Shown here: positions 14,601-28,700 of the stretch, one piece after another | How the letters are laid out: each line of letters starts with the position of its first letter | How positions within the stretch are numbered: the first letter of the stretch is position 1 | Source: Pyropia haitanensis | Lineage: Eukaryota > Rhodophyta > Bangiophyceae > Bangiales > Bangiaceae | Length of the DNA stretch: 64,000 nucleotides | Reading direction: 5' to 3' | Assembly (NCBI GenBank): GCA_008729055.1 | Contig: SDUX01000150.1 | Coordinates: forward strand, 9,077-73,076 | Position numbers and translations under genes: made by a program | Notes under the pieces: model-generated | What the model was told of the DNA's origin: nothing | Database searches by the model: none | The model's input: the letters and a program-made list of their open reading frames with translations, nothing else

Positions 14601-17600
14601 CCGGCGCTCCACAAAATACTCGTGCATCCAACGGACGCGCCAACAAACGGGTCGGCCAACCACCCCATGCACGACGGTGCGGGTGGAACCTCGGACGTCG
14701 AGCGGGCGGATGTATGGCTGGAATAAAGGATGCGAGCCAATTCGGCCGCCGGAGCGCGTGCAGCATTGCTGTACACGCAAAAGTGGGCAAAAGTGGGCAC
14801 AGTGGCAAAAGTGGGTAAGAAGCGGCCGACCACCCCATGCACGACCGTGCGGGTGGAACCTCGGACATGGAGCGGGTGGATCTATGGCTGGAATGAGGGA
14901 TGCGCGCCAATTCGGCCGCCGGATCGTGTGCAGCATCGCTGTAGACGCAAAAGTGGGCAAAAGTGGGCAAAAGTGGGCAAAAGTGGGTAGGAAGTGGGTA
15001 AGAAGTGGGCAAAAAGTGGGCGAAAAGGGGCCAAATTGGGACACAAATGGGCAATTGGCGGCAAGGAGTTTCCATAACTGCAAAGAAAATTCACGTGAAA
15101 GTCGCCAGAAAGTGGTCCAACAGTGGCCACAAAGTGCGCCCCGCCACCCAAACTGTCCACTGCGTGTTCCGCCCGTCACACTGGCGTGGACGGTGTGAGG
15201 GCGGAACTTTTGTCGCCGACCGTCACACCTGGCTGTCAGGACCCCCACGTGGCAAAAAGCATTCCACAAAATTGACACGTGGAAACCGGCGCTCCACAAA
15301 ATACTCGTTGCATCCAACGGACGCGCCAACAAACGGGTCGGCCAACCACCCCATGCACGACGGTGCGGGTGGAACCTCGGACGTCGAGCGGGCGGATGTA
15401 TGGCTGGAATAAAGGATGCGAGCCAATTCGGCCGCCGGAGCGCGTGCAGCATTGCTGTACACGCAAAAGTGGGCAAAAGTGGGCAACAGTGGGCAAAATG
15501 GGTAAGAAGCGGCCGACCACCCCATGCACGACCGTGCGGGTGGAACCTCGGACATCAAGCGGGTGGATCTATGGCTGGAATGAGGGATGCGCGCAATTCG
15601 GCCGCCGGATCGTGTGCAGCATCGCTGTAGACGCAAAAGTGGGCAAAAGTGGGCAAAAGTGGGCAAAAGTGGGTAGGAAGTGGGTAAGAAGTGGGCAAAA
15701 AGTGGGCGAAAAGGGGGCCAAATTGGGACACAAATGGGCAATTGGCGGCAAGGAGTTCCATAACTGCAAAGAAAATTCACGTGAAAGTCGCCAGAAAGTG
15801 GTCCAACAGTGGCCACAAAGTGCGCCCCGCCACCCAAACTGTCCACTGCGTGTTCCGCCCGTCACACTGGCGTGGACGGTGTGAGGGCGGAACTTTTGTC
15901 GCCGACCGTCACACCTGGCTGTGGGGACCCCCACGTGGCAAAAAGCATTCCACAAAATTGACACGTGGAAACCGGCGCTCCACAAAATACTCGTTGCATC
16001 CAACGGACGCGCCAACAAACGGGTCGGCCAACCACCCCATGCACGACGGTGCGGGTGGAACCTCGGACGTCGAGCGGGCGGATGTATGGCTGGAATAAAG
16101 GATGCGAGCCAATTCGGCCGCCGGAGCGCGTGCAGCATTGCTGTACACGCAAAAGTGGGCAAAAGTGGGCAACAGTGGGCAAAAGTGGGTAAGAAGCGGC
16201 CGACCACCCCATGCACGACCGTGCGGGTGGAACCTCGGACATGGAGCGGGTGGATCTATGGCTGGAATGAGGGATGCGCGCCAATTCGGCCGCCGGATCG
16301 TGTGCAGCATCGCTGTAGACGCAAAAGTGGGCAAAAGTGGGCAAAAGTGGGCAAAAGTGGGTAGGAAGTGGGTAAGAAGTGGGCAAAAAGTGGGCGAAAA
16401 GGGGGCCAAATTGGGACACAAATGGGCAATTGGCGGCAAGGAGTTTCCATAACTGCAAAGAAAATTCACGTGAAAGTCGCCAGAAAGTGGTCCAACAGTG
16501 GCCACAAAGTGCGCCCCGCCACCCAAACTGTCCACTGCGTGTTCCGCCCGTCACACTGGCGTGGACGGTGTGAGGGCGGAACTTTTGTCGCCGACCGTCA
16601 CACCTGGCTGTGGGACCCCCACGTGGCAAAAAGCATTCCACAAAATTGACACGTGGAAACCGGCGCTCCACAAAATACTCGTTGCATCCAACGGACGCGC
16701 CAACAAACGGGTCGGCCAACCACCCCATGCACGACGGTGCGGGTGGAACCTCGGACGTCGAGCGGGCGGATGTATGGCTGGAATAAAGGATGCGAGCCAA
16801 TTCGGCCGCCGGAGCGCGTGCAGCATTGCTGTACACGCAAAAGTGGGCAAAAGTGGGGCAACAGTGGGCCAAAAGTGGGGTAAGAAGCCGGCCGACCACC
16901 CCATGCACGACCGTGCGGGTGGAACCTCGGACATCAAGCGGGTGGATCTATGGCTGGAATGAGGATGCGCGTCAATTCGGCCGCCGGATCGTGTGCAGCA
17001 TCGCTGTAGACGCAAAAGTGGGGCCAAAAGTGGGCAAAAGTGGGCAAAAGTGGGTAGGAAGTGGGTAAGAAGTGGGCAAAAAGTGGGCGAAAAGGGGGCC
17101 AAATTGGGACACAAATGGGCAATTGGCGGCAAGGAGTTTCCATAACTGCAAAGAAAATTCACGTGAAAGTCGCCAGAAAGTGGTCCAACAGTGGCCACAA
17201 AGTGCGCCCCGCCACCCAAACTGTCCACTGCGTGTTCCGCCCGTCACACTGGCGTGGACGGGTGTGAGGGCGGAACTTTTGTCGCCGACCGTCACACCTG
17301 GCTGTCAGGACCCCCACGTGGCAAAAAGCATTCCACAAAATTGACACGTGGAAACCGGCGCTCCACAAAATACTCGTTGCATCCAACGGACGCGCCAACA
17401 AACGGGTCGGCCAACCACCCCATGCACGACGGTGCGGGTGGAACCTCGGACGTCGAGCGGGCGGATGTATGGCTGGAATAAAGGATGCGAGCCAATTCGG
17501 CCGCCGGAGCGCGTGCAGCATTGCTGTACACGCAAAAGTGGGCAAAAGTGGGCAACAGTGGGCAAAAGTGGGTAAGAAGCGGCCGACCACCCCATGCACG

Positions 17601-20600
17601 ACCGTGCGGGTGGAACCTCGGACATGGAGCGGGTGGATCTATGGCTGGAATGAGGGATGCGCGCCAATTCGGCCGCCGGATCGTGTGCAGCATCGCTGTA
17701 GACGCAAAAGTGGGCAAAAGTGGGCAAAAGTGGGCAAAAGTGGGTAGGAAGTGGGTAAGAAGTGGGCAAAAAGTGGGCGAAAAGGGGGCCAAATTGGGAC
17801 ACAAATGGGCAATTGGCGGCAAGGAGTTTCCATAACTGCAAAGAAAATTCACGTGAAAGTCGCCAGAAAGTGGTCCAACAGTGGCCACAAAGTGCGCCCC
17901 GCCACCCAAACTGTCCACTGCGTGTTCCGCCCGTCACACTGGCGTGGACGGTGTGAGGCGGAACTTTTGTCGCCGACCGTCACACCTGGCTGTGGGGACC
18001 CCCACGTGGCAAAAAGCATTCCACAAAATTGACACGTGGAAACCGGCGCTCCACAAAATACTCGTTGCATCCAACGGACGCGCCAACAAACGGGTCGGCC
18101 AACCACCCCATGCACGACGGTGCGGGTGGAACCTCGGACGTCGAGCGGGCGGATGTATGGCTGGAATAAAGGATGCGAGCCAATTCGGCCGCCGGAGCGC
18201 TGCAGCATTGCTGTACACGCAAAAGTGGGCAAAAGTGGGCAACAGTGGGCAAAAGTGGGTAAGAAGCGGCCGACCACCCCATGCACGACCGTGCGGGTGG
18301 AACCTCGGACATGGAGCGGGTGGATCTATGGCTGGAATGAGGGATGCGCGCCAATTTCGGCCGCCGGATCGTGTGCAGCATCGCTGTAGACGCAAAAGTG
18401 GGCAAAAGTGGGCAAAAGTGGGCAAAAGTGGGTAGGAAGTGGGTAAGAAGTGGGGCAAAAAGTGGGCGAAAAGGGGGCCAAATTGGGACACAAATGGGCA
18501 ATTGGCGGCAAGGAGTTTCCATAACTGCAAAGAAAATTCACGTGAAAGTCGCCAGAAAGTGGTCCAACAGTGGCCACAAAGTGCGCCCCGCCACCCAAAC
18601 TGTCCACTGCGTGTTCCGCCCGTCACACTGGCGTGGACGGTGTGAGGGCGGAACTTTTGTCGCCGACCGTCACACCTGGCTGTCGGGACCCCCACGTGGC
18701 AAAAAGCATTCCACAAAATTGACACGTGGAAACCGGCGCTCCACAAAATACTCGTTGCATCCAACGGACGCGCCAACAAACGGGTCGGCCAACCACCCCA
18801 TGCACGACGGTGCGGGTGGAACCTCGGACGTCGAGCGGGCGGATGTATGGCTGGAATAAAGGATGCGAGCCAATTCGGCCGCCGGAGCGCGTGCAGCATT
18901 GCTGTACACGCAAAAGTGGGCAAAAGTGGGCAACAGTGGGCAAAAGTGGGTAAGAAGCGGCCGACCACCCCATGCACGACCGTGCGGGTGGAACCTCGGA
19001 CATGGAGCGGGTGGATCTATGGCTGGAATGAGGGATGCGCGCCAATTCGGCCGCCGGATCGTGTGCAGCATCGCTGTAGACGCAAAAGTGGGCAAAAGTG
19101 GGCAAAAGTGGGCAAAAGTGGGTAGGAAGTGGGTAAGAAGTGGGCAAAAAGTGGGCGAAAAGGGGGCCAAATTGGGACACAAATGGGCAATTGGCGGCAA
19201 GAGTTTCCATAACTGCAAAGAAAATTCACGTGAAAGTCGCCAGAAAGTGGTCCAACAGTGGCCACAAAGTGCGCCCCGCCACCCAAACTGTCCACTGCGT
19301 GTTCCGCCCGTCACACTGGCGTGGACGGTGTGAGGGCGGAACTTTTGTCGCCGACCGTCACACCTGGCTGTGGGACCCCCACGTGGCAAAAAGCATTCCA
19401 CAAAATTGACACGTGGAAACCGGCGCTCCACAAAATACTCGTTGCATCCAACGGACGCGCCAACAAACGGGTCGGCCAACCACCCCATGCACGACGGTGC
19501 GGGTGGAACCTCGGACGTCGAGCGGGCGATGTATGGCTGGAATAAAGGATGCGAGCCAATTCGGCCGCCGGAGCGCGTGCAGCATTGCTGTACACGCAAA
19601 AGTGGGCAAAAGTGGGCAACAGTGGGCAAAAGTGGGTAAGAAGCGGCCGACCACCCCATGCACGACCGTGCGGGTGGAACCTCGGACATGGAGCGGGTGG
19701 ATCTATGGCTGGAATGAGGGATGCGCGCCAATTCGGCCGCCGGATCGTGTGCAGCATCGCTGTAGACGCAAAAGTGGGCAAAAGTGGGCAAAAGTGGGCA
19801 AAAGTGGGTAGGAAGTGGGGTAAGAAGTGGGGCAAAAAGTGGGCGAAAAGGGGGCCAAATTGGGACACAAATGGGCAATTGGCGGCAAGGAGTTTCCATA
19901 ACTGCAAAAGAAAATTCACGTGAAAGTCGCCAGAAAGTGGTCCAACAGTGGCCACAAAGTGCGCCCCGCCACCCAAACTGTCCACTGCGTGTTCCGCCCG
20001 TCACACTGGCGTGGACGGTGTGAGGGCGGAACTTTTGTCGCCGACCGTCACACCTGGCTGTGGGGACCCCCACGTGGCAAAAAGCATTCCACAAAATTGA
20101 CACGTGGAAACCGGCGCTCCACAAAATACTCGTTGCATCCAACGGACGCGCCAACAAACGGGTCGGCCAACCACCCCATGCACGACGGTGCGGGTGGAAC
20201 CTCGGACGTCGAGCGGGCGGATGTATGGCTGGAATAAAGGATGCGAGCCAATTCGCCGCCGGAGCGCGTGCAGCATTGCTGTACACGCAAAAGTGGGCAA
20301 AAGTGGGGCAACAGTGGGCAAAAGTGGGTAAAGAAGCGGCCGACCACCCCATGCACGACCGTGCGGGTGGAACCTCGGACATGGAGCGGGTGGATCTATG
20401 GCTGGAATGAGGGATGCGCGCCAATTCGGCCGCCGGATCGTGTGCAGCATCGCTGTAGACGCAAAAGTGGGCAAAAGTGGGGCAAAAGTGGGCAAAAGTG
20501 GGTAGGAAGTGGGTAAGAAGTGGGCAAAAAGTGGGCGAAAAGGGGGCAAATTGGGACACAAATGGGCAATTGGCGGCAAGGAGTTTCCATAACTGCAAAG

Positions 20601-20937
20601 AAAATTCACGTGAAAGTCGCCAGAAAGTGGTCCAACAGTGGCCACAAAGTGCGCCCCGCCACCCAAACTGTCCACTGCGTGTTCCGCCCGTCACACTGGC
20701 GTGGACGGTGTGAGGGCGGAACTTTTGTCGCCGACCGTCACACCTGGCTGTGGGGACCCCCACGTGGCAAAAAGCATTCCACAAAATTGACACGTGGAAA
20801 CCGGCGCTCCACAAAATACTCGTTGCATCCAACGGACGCGCCAACAAACGGGTCGGCCAACCCCCATGCACGACGGTGCGGGTGGAACCTCGGACGTCGA
20901 GCGGGGCGGATGTATGGCTGGAATAAAGGATGCGAGC

Positions 20938-20965
20938 CAATTTGCAGCGCTGGCAAAAGTGGCAA
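20938..20965. other. Internal deletion junction in satellite unit
   Basis: The unit starting near 20,794 is only 490 bp long. Sequence normally running from CCAATTCGGCC to the second GTGGGCAAAA tract is missing; a short TTTGCAGCGCTGGC stretch sits at the junction. About 198 bp are lost, more than one 172-bp sub-repeat. Confidence 0.75.
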
Positions 20966-21973
20966 AAGTGGGCAAAAGTGGGCAAAAGTGGGTAGGAAGT
21001 GGGTAAGAAGTGGGCAAAAAGTGGGCGAAAAGGGGGCCAAATTGGGACACAAATGGGCAATTGGCGGCAAGGAGTTTCCATAACTGCAAAGAAAATTCAC
21101 GTGAAAGTCGCCAGAAAGTGGTCCAACAGTGGCCACAAAGTGCGCCCCGCCACCCAAACTGTCCACTGCGTGTTCCGCCCGTCACACTGGCGTGGACGGT
21201 GTGAGGGCGGAACTTTTGTCGCCGACCGTCACACCTGGCTGTGGGACCCCCACGTGGCAAAAAGCATTCCACAAAATTGACACGTGGAAACCGGCGCTCC
21301 ACAAAATACTCGTTGCATCCAACGGACGCGCCAACAAACGGGTCGGCCAACCACCCCATGCACGACGGTGCGGGTGGAACCTCGGACGTCGAGCGGGCGG
21401 ATGTATGGCTGGAATAAAGGATGCGAGCCAATTCGGCCGCCGGAGCGCGTGCAGCATTGCTGTACACGCAAAAGTGGGCAAAAGTGGGCAACAGTGGGCA
21501 AAAGTGGGTAAGAAGCGGCCGACCACCCCATGCACGACCGTGCGGGTGGAACCTCGGACATCAAGCGGGTGGATCTATGGTTGGAATGAAGGATGCGCGT
21601 CAATTCGGCCGCCGGATCGTGTTGCAGCATCGCTGTAGACGCAAAAGTGGGCAAAAGTGGGCAAAAGTGGGCAAAAGTGGGTAGGAAGTGGGTAAGAAGT
21701 GGGCAAAAAGTGGGCGAAAAGGGGGCCAAATTGGGACACAAATGGGCAATTGGCGGCAAGAAGTTTCCATAACTGCAAAGAAAATTCACGTGAAAGTCGC
21801 CAGAAAGTGGTCCAACAGTGGCCACAAAGTGCGCCCCGCCACCCAAACTGTCCACTGCGTGTTCCGCCCGTCACACTGGCGTGGACGGTGTGAGGGCGGA
21901 ACTTTTGTCGCCGACCGTCACACCTGGCTGTGGGGACCCCCACGTGGCAAAAAGCATTCCACAAATTTGACAC

Positions 21974-24900
21974 GTGGAAACCGGCGCTCCACAAAATACT
22001 CGTTGCATTCAACGGACGCGCCAACGAACGGTCGGCCAACCACCCCATGCACGACGGTGCGGGTGGAACGTCGGACGTCGAGCGGGCGGATGTATGGCTG
22101 GAATAAAGGATGCGAGCCAATTCGGCCGCCGGAGCGCGTGCAGCATTGCTGTACACGCAAAAGTGGGCAAAAGTGGGCAAAAGTGGGCAAAAGTGGGTAG
22201 GAAGTGGGTAAGAAGTGGGCAAAAAGTGGGCGAAAAGGGGGCCAAATTGGGACACAAATGGGCAATTGGCGGCAAGGAGTTTCCATAACTGCAAAGAAAA
22301 TTCACGTGAAAGTCGCCAGAAAGTGGTCCAACAGTGGCCACAAAGTGCGCCCCGCCACCCAAACTGTCCACTGCGTGTTCCGCCCGTCACACTGGCGTGG
22401 ACGGTGTGAGGGCGGAACTTTGTCGCCGACCGTCACACCTGGCTGTCAGGACCCCCACGTGGCAAAAAGCATTCCACAAAATTGACACGTGGAAACCGGC
22501 GCTCCACAAAATACTCGTTGCATCCAACGGACGCGCCAACAAACGGGTCGGCCAACCACCCCATGCACGACGGTGCGGGTGGAACCTCGGACGTCGAGCG
22601 GGCGGATGTATGGCTGGAATAAAGGATGCGAGCCAATCGCCGCCGTGCGGGACAGTGGGCAAGCCAGTGGGCAAAAGTGGGTAAGAAGCGGCCGACCACC
22701 CCATGCACGACCGTGCGGGTGGAACCTCGGACATCAGCGGGTGGATCTATGGTTGGAATGAAGGATGCGCGTCAATTCGCCGCCGGATCGTGTGCAGCAT
22801 CGCTGTAGACGCAAAAGTGGGCAAAAGTGGGCAAAAGTGGGCAAAAGTGGGTAGGAAGTGGGTAAGAAGTGGGCAAAAAGTGGGCGAAAAGGGGGCCAAA
22901 TTGGGACACAAATGGGCAATTGGCGGCAAGAAGTTTCCATAACTGCAAAGAAAATTCACGTGAAAGTCGCCAGAAAGTGGTCCAACAGTGGCCACAAAGT
23001 GCGCCCCGCCACCCAAACTGTCCACTGCGTGTTCCGCCCGTCACACTGGCGTGGACGGTGTGAGGGCGGAACTTTTGTCGCCGACCGTCACACCTGGCTG
23101 TGGGGACCCCCACGTGGCAAAAAGCATTCCACAAAATTGACACGTGGAAACCGGCGCTCCACAAAATACTCGTTGCATCCAACGGACGCGCCAACAAACG
23201 GGTCGGCCAACCACCCCATGCACGACGGTGCGGGTGGAACCTCGGACGTCGAGCGGGCGGATGTATGGCTGGAATAAAGGATGCGAGCCAATTCGGCCGC
23301 CGGAGCGCGTGCAGCATTGCTGTACACGCAAAAGTGGGCAAAAGTGGGCAACAGTGGGCAAAAGTGGGTAAGAAGCGGCCGACCACCCCATGCACGACCG
23401 TGCGGGTGGAACCTCGGACATGGAGCGGGTGGATCTATGGCTGGAATGAGGGATGCGCGCCAATTCGGCCGCCGGATCGTGTGCAGCATCGCTGTAGACG
23501 CAAAAAGTGGGCAAAAGTGGGCAAAAGTGGGCAAAAGTGGGTAGGAAGTGGGTAAGAAGTGGGCAAAAAGTGGGCGAAAAGGGGGCCAAATTGGGACACA
23601 AATGGGCAATTGGCGGCAAGGAGTTTCCATAACTGCAAAGAAAATTCACGTGAAAGTCGCCAGAAAGTGGTCCAACAGTGGCCACAAAGTGCGCCCCGCC
23701 ACCCAAACTGTCCACTGCGTGTTCCGCCCGTCACACTGGCGTGGACGGTGTGAGGGCGGAACTTTTGTCGCCGACCGTCACACCTGGCTGTGGGGACCCC
23801 CACGTGGCAAAAAGCATTCCACAAAATTGACACGTGGAAACCGGCGCTCCACAAAATACTCGTTGCATCCAACGGACGCGCCAACAAACGGGTCGGCCAA
23901 CCACCCCATGCACGACGGTGCGGGTGGAACCTCGGACGTCGAGCGGGCGGATGTATGGCTGGAATAAAGGATGCGAGAATTCGGCCGCCGGAGCGCGTGC
24001 AGCATTGCTGTACACGCAAAAGTGGGCAAAAGTGGGCAACAGTGGGCAAAAGTGGGTAAGAAGCGGCCGACCACCCCATGCACGACCGTGCGGGTGGAAC
24101 CTCGGACATGGAGCGGGTGGATCTATGGCTGGAATGAGGGATGCGCGCCAATTCGGCCGCCGGATCGTGTGCAGCATCGCTGTAGACGCAAAAGTGGGCA
24201 AAAGTGGGCAACAGTGGGCAAAAGTGGGTAAGAAGCGGCCGACCACCCCATGCACGACCGTGCGGGTGGAACCTCGGACATCAAGCGGGTGGATCTATGG
24301 CTGGAATGAAGGATGCGCGTCAATTCGGCCGCCGGATCGTGTGCAGCATCGCTGTAGACGCAAAAGTGGGCAAAAGTGGGCAAAAGTGGGCAAAAGTGGG
24401 TAGGAAGTGGGTAAGAAGTGGGCAAAAAGTGGGCGAAAAGGGGGCCAAATTGGGACACAAATGGGCAATTGGCGGCAAGGAGTTTCCATAACTGCAAAGA
24501 AAATTCACGTGAAAGTCGCCAGAAAGTGGTCCAACAGTGGCCACAAAGTGCGCCCCGCCACCCAAACTGTCCACTGCGTGTTCCGCCCGTCACACTGGCG
24601 TGGACGGTGTGAGGGCGGAACTTTTGTCGCCGACCGTCACACCTGGCTGTCAGGACCCCACGTGGCAAAAAGCATTCCACAAAATTGACACGTGGAAACC
24701 GGCGCTCCACAAAATACTCGTTGCATCCAACGGACGCGCCAACAAACGGGTCGGCCAACCACCCCATGCACGACGGTGCGGGTGGAACCTCGGACGTCGA
24801 GCGGGCGGATGTATGGCTGGAATAAAGGATGCGAGCCAATTCGGCCGCCGGAGCGCGTGCAGCATTGCTGTACACGCAAAAGTGGGCAAAAGTGGGCAAC

Positions 24901-25724
24901 AGTGGGCAAAAGTGGGTAAGAAGCGGCCGACCACCCCATGCACGACCGTGCGGGTGGAACCTCGGACATGGAGCGGGTGGATCTATGGCTGGAATGAGGG
25001 ATGCGCGCCAATTCGGCCGCCGGATCGTGTGCAGCATCGCTGTAGACGCAAAAGTGGGCAAAAGTGGGCAACAGTGGGCAAAAGTGGGTAAGAAGCGGCC
25101 GACCACCCCATGCACGACCGTGCGGGTGGAACCTCGGACATCAAGCGGGTGGATCTATGGCTGGAATGAAGGATGCGCGTCAATTCGGCCGCCGGATCGT
25201 GTGCAGCATCGCTGTAGACGCAAAAGTGGGCAAAAGTGGGCAACAGTGGGCAAAAGTGGGTAAGAAGCGGCCGACCACCCCATGCACGACCGTGCGGGTG
25301 GAACCTCGGACATCAAGCGGGTGGATCTATGGTTGGAATGAAGGATGCGCGTCAATTCGGCCGCCGGATCGTGTGCAGCATCGCTGTAGACGCAAAAGTG
25401 GGCAAAAGTGGGCAAAAGTGGGCAAAAGTGGGTAGGAAGTGGGTAAGAAGTGGGCAAAAAGTGGGCGAAAAGGGGGCCAAATTGGGACACAAATGGGCAA
25501 TTGGCGGCAAGAAGTTTCCATAACTGCAAAGAAAATTCACGTGAAAGTCGCCAGAAAGTGGTCCAACAGTGGCCACAAAGTGCGCCCCGCCACCCAAACT
25601 GTCCACTGCGTGTTCCGCCCGTCACACTGGCGTGGACGGTGTGAGGGCGGAACTTTTGTCGCCGACCGTCACACCTGGCTGTGGGGACCCCCACGTGGCA
25701 AAAAGCATTCCACAAATTTGACAC
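21974..25724. repeat. Satellite stretch with variable sub-repeat number
   Basis: Unit starts here are 515, 655, 858 and 1,033 bp apart instead of 688 (one normal 690-bp unit lies between). 515, 688, 858 and 1,033 equal about 3, 4, 5 and 6 times 172 bp, so whole sub-repeats were lost or gained. The extra sub-repeats are visible near 24,200, 25,060 and 25,240, where the CAACAGTGGGCAAAAG to GCGGCCGACC segment recurs. The 655-bp unit has an irregular deletion near 22,640. This is the sign of unequal exchange. Confidence 0.85.
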
Positions 25725-28700
25725 GTGGAAACCGGCGCTCCACAAAATACTCGTTGCATCCAACGGACGCGCCAACAAACGGGTCGGCCAACCACCCCAT
25801 GCACGACGGTGCGGGTGGAACCTCGGACGTCGAGCGGGCGGATGTATGGCTGGAATAAAGGATGCGAGCCAATTCGGCCGCCGGAGCGCGTGCAGCATTG
25901 CTGTACACGCAAAAGTGGGCAAAAGTGGGCAACAGTGGGCAAAAGTGGGTAAGAAGCGGCCGACCACCCCATGCACGACCGTGCGGGTGGAACCTCGGAC
26001 ATGGAGCGGGTGGATCTATGGCTGGAATGAGGGATGCGCGCCAATTCGGCCGCCGGATCGTGTGCAGCATCGCTGTAGACGCAAAAGTGGGCAAAAGTGG
26101 GCAAAAGTGGGCAAAAGTGGGTAGGAAGTGGGTAAGAAGTGGGCAAAAAGTGGGCGAAAAGGGGGCCAAATTGGGACACAAATGGGCAATTGGCGGCAAG
26201 GAGTTTCCATAACTGCAAAGAAAATTCACGTGAAAGTCGCCAGAAAGTGGTCCAACAGTGGCCACAAAGTGCGCCCCGCCACCCAAACTGTCCACTGCGT
26301 GTTCCGCCCGTCACACTGGCGTGGACGGTGTGAGGGCGGAACTTTTGTCGCCGACCGTCACACCTGGCTGTGGGGACCCCCACGTGGCAAAAAGCATTCC
26401 ACAAAATTGACACGTGGAAACCGGCGCTCCACAAAATACTCGTTGCATCCAACGGACGCGCCAACAAACGGGTCGGCCAACCACCCCATGCACGACGGTG
26501 CGGGTGGAACCTCGGACGTCGAGCGGGCGGATGTATGGCTGGAATAAAGGATGCGAGCCAATTCGGCCGCCGGAGCGCGTGCAGCATTGCTGTACACGCA
26601 AAAGTGGGCAAAAGTGGGCAACAGTGGGCAAAAGTGGGTAAGAAGCGGCCGACCACCCCATGCACGACCGTGCGGGTGGAACCTCGGACATCAAGCGGGT
26701 GGATCTATGGTTGGAATGAAGGATGCGCGTCAATTCGGCCGCCGGATCGTGTGCAGCATCGCTGTAGACGCAAAAGTGGGCAAAAGTGGGCAAAAGTGGG
26801 CAAAAGTGGGTAGGAAGTGGGTAAGAAGTGGGCAAAAAGTGGGCGAAAAGGGGGCCAAATTGGGACACAAATGGGCAATTGGCGGCAAGAAGTTTCCATA
26901 ACTGCAAAGAAAATTCACGTGAAAGTCGCCAGAAAGTGGTCCAACAGTGGCCACAAAGTGCGCCCCGCCACCCAAACTGTCCACTGCGTGTTCCGCCCGT
27001 CACACTGGCGTGGACGGTGTGAGGGCGGAACTTTTGTCGCCGACCGTCACACCTGGCTGTGGGGACCCCCACGTGGCAAAAAGCATTCCACAAATTTGAC
27101 ACGTGGAAACCGGCGCTCCACAAAATACTCGTTGCATCCAACGGACGCGCCAACAAACGGGTCGGCCAACCACCCCATGCACGACGGTGCGGGTGGAACC
27201 TCGGACGTCGAGCGGGCGGATGTATGGCTGGAATAAAGGATGCGAGCCAATTCGGCCGCCGGAGCGCGTGCAGCATTGCTGTACACGCAAAAGTGGGCAA
27301 AAGTGGGCAACAGTGGGCAAAAGTGGGTAAGAAGCGGCCGACCACCCCATGCACGACCGTGCGGGTGGAACCTCGGACATGGAGCGGGTGGATCTATGGC
27401 TGGAATGAGGGATGCGCGCCAATTCGGCCGCCGGATCGTGTGCAGCATCGCTGTAGACGCAAAAGTGGGCAAAAGTGGGCAAAAGTGGGCAAAAGTGGGT
27501 AGGAAGTGGGTAAGAAGTGGGCAAAAAGTGGGCGAAAAGGGGGCCAAATTGGGACACAAATGGGCAATTGGCGGCAAGAAGTTTCCATAACTGCAAAGAA
27601 AATTCACGTGAAAGTCGCCAGAAAGTGGTCCAACAGTGGCCACAAAGTGCGCCCCGCCACCCAAACTGTCCACTGCGTGTTCCGCCCGTCACACTGGCGT
27701 GGACGGTGTGAGGGCGGAACTTTTGTCGCCGACCGTCACACCTGGCTGTGGGGACCCCCACGTGGCAAAAAGCATTCCACAAAATTGACACGTGGAAACC
27801 GGCGCTCCACAAAATACTCGTTGCATCCAACGGACGCGCCAACAAACGGGTCGGCCAACCACCCCATGCACGACGGTGCGGGTGGAACCTCGGACGTCGA
27901 GCGGGCGGATGTATGGCTGGAATAAAGGATGCGAGCCAATTCGGCCGCCGGAGCGCGTGCAGCATTGCTGTACACGCAAAAGTGGGCAAAAGTGGGCAAC
28001 AGTGGGCAAAAGTGGGTAAGAAGCGGCCGACCACCCCATGCACGACCGTGCGGGTGGAACCTCGGACATCAAGCGGGTGGATCTATGGTTGGAATGAAGG
28101 ATGCGCGTCAATTCGGCCGCCGGATCGTGTGCAGCATCGCTGTAGACGCAAAAGTGGGCAAAAGTGGGCAAAAGTGGGCAAAAGTGGGTAGGAAGTGGGT
28201 AAGAAGTGGGCAAAAAGTGGGCGAAAAGGGGGCCAAATTGGGACACAAATGGGCAATTGGCGGCAAGGAGTTTCCATAACTGCAAAGAAAATTCACGTGA
28301 AAGTCGCCAGAAAGTGGTCCAACAGTGGCCACAAAGTGCGCCCCGCCACCCAAACTGTCCACTGCGTGTTCCGCCCGTCACACTGGCGTGGACGGTGTGA
28401 GGGCGGAACTTTTGTCGCCGACCGTCACACCTGGCTGTGGGGACCCCCACGTGGCAAAAAGCATTCCACAAAATTGACACGTGGAAACCGGCGCTCCACA
28501 AAATACTCGTTGCATCCAACGGACGCGCCAACAAACGGGTCGGCCAACCACCCCATGCACGACGGTGCGGGTGGAACCTCGGACGTCGAGCGGGCGGATG
28601 TATGGCTGGAATAAAGGATGCGAGCCAATTCGGCCGCCGGAGCGCGTGCAGCATTGCTGTACACGCAAAAGTGGGCAAAAGTGGGCAACAGTGGGCAAAA

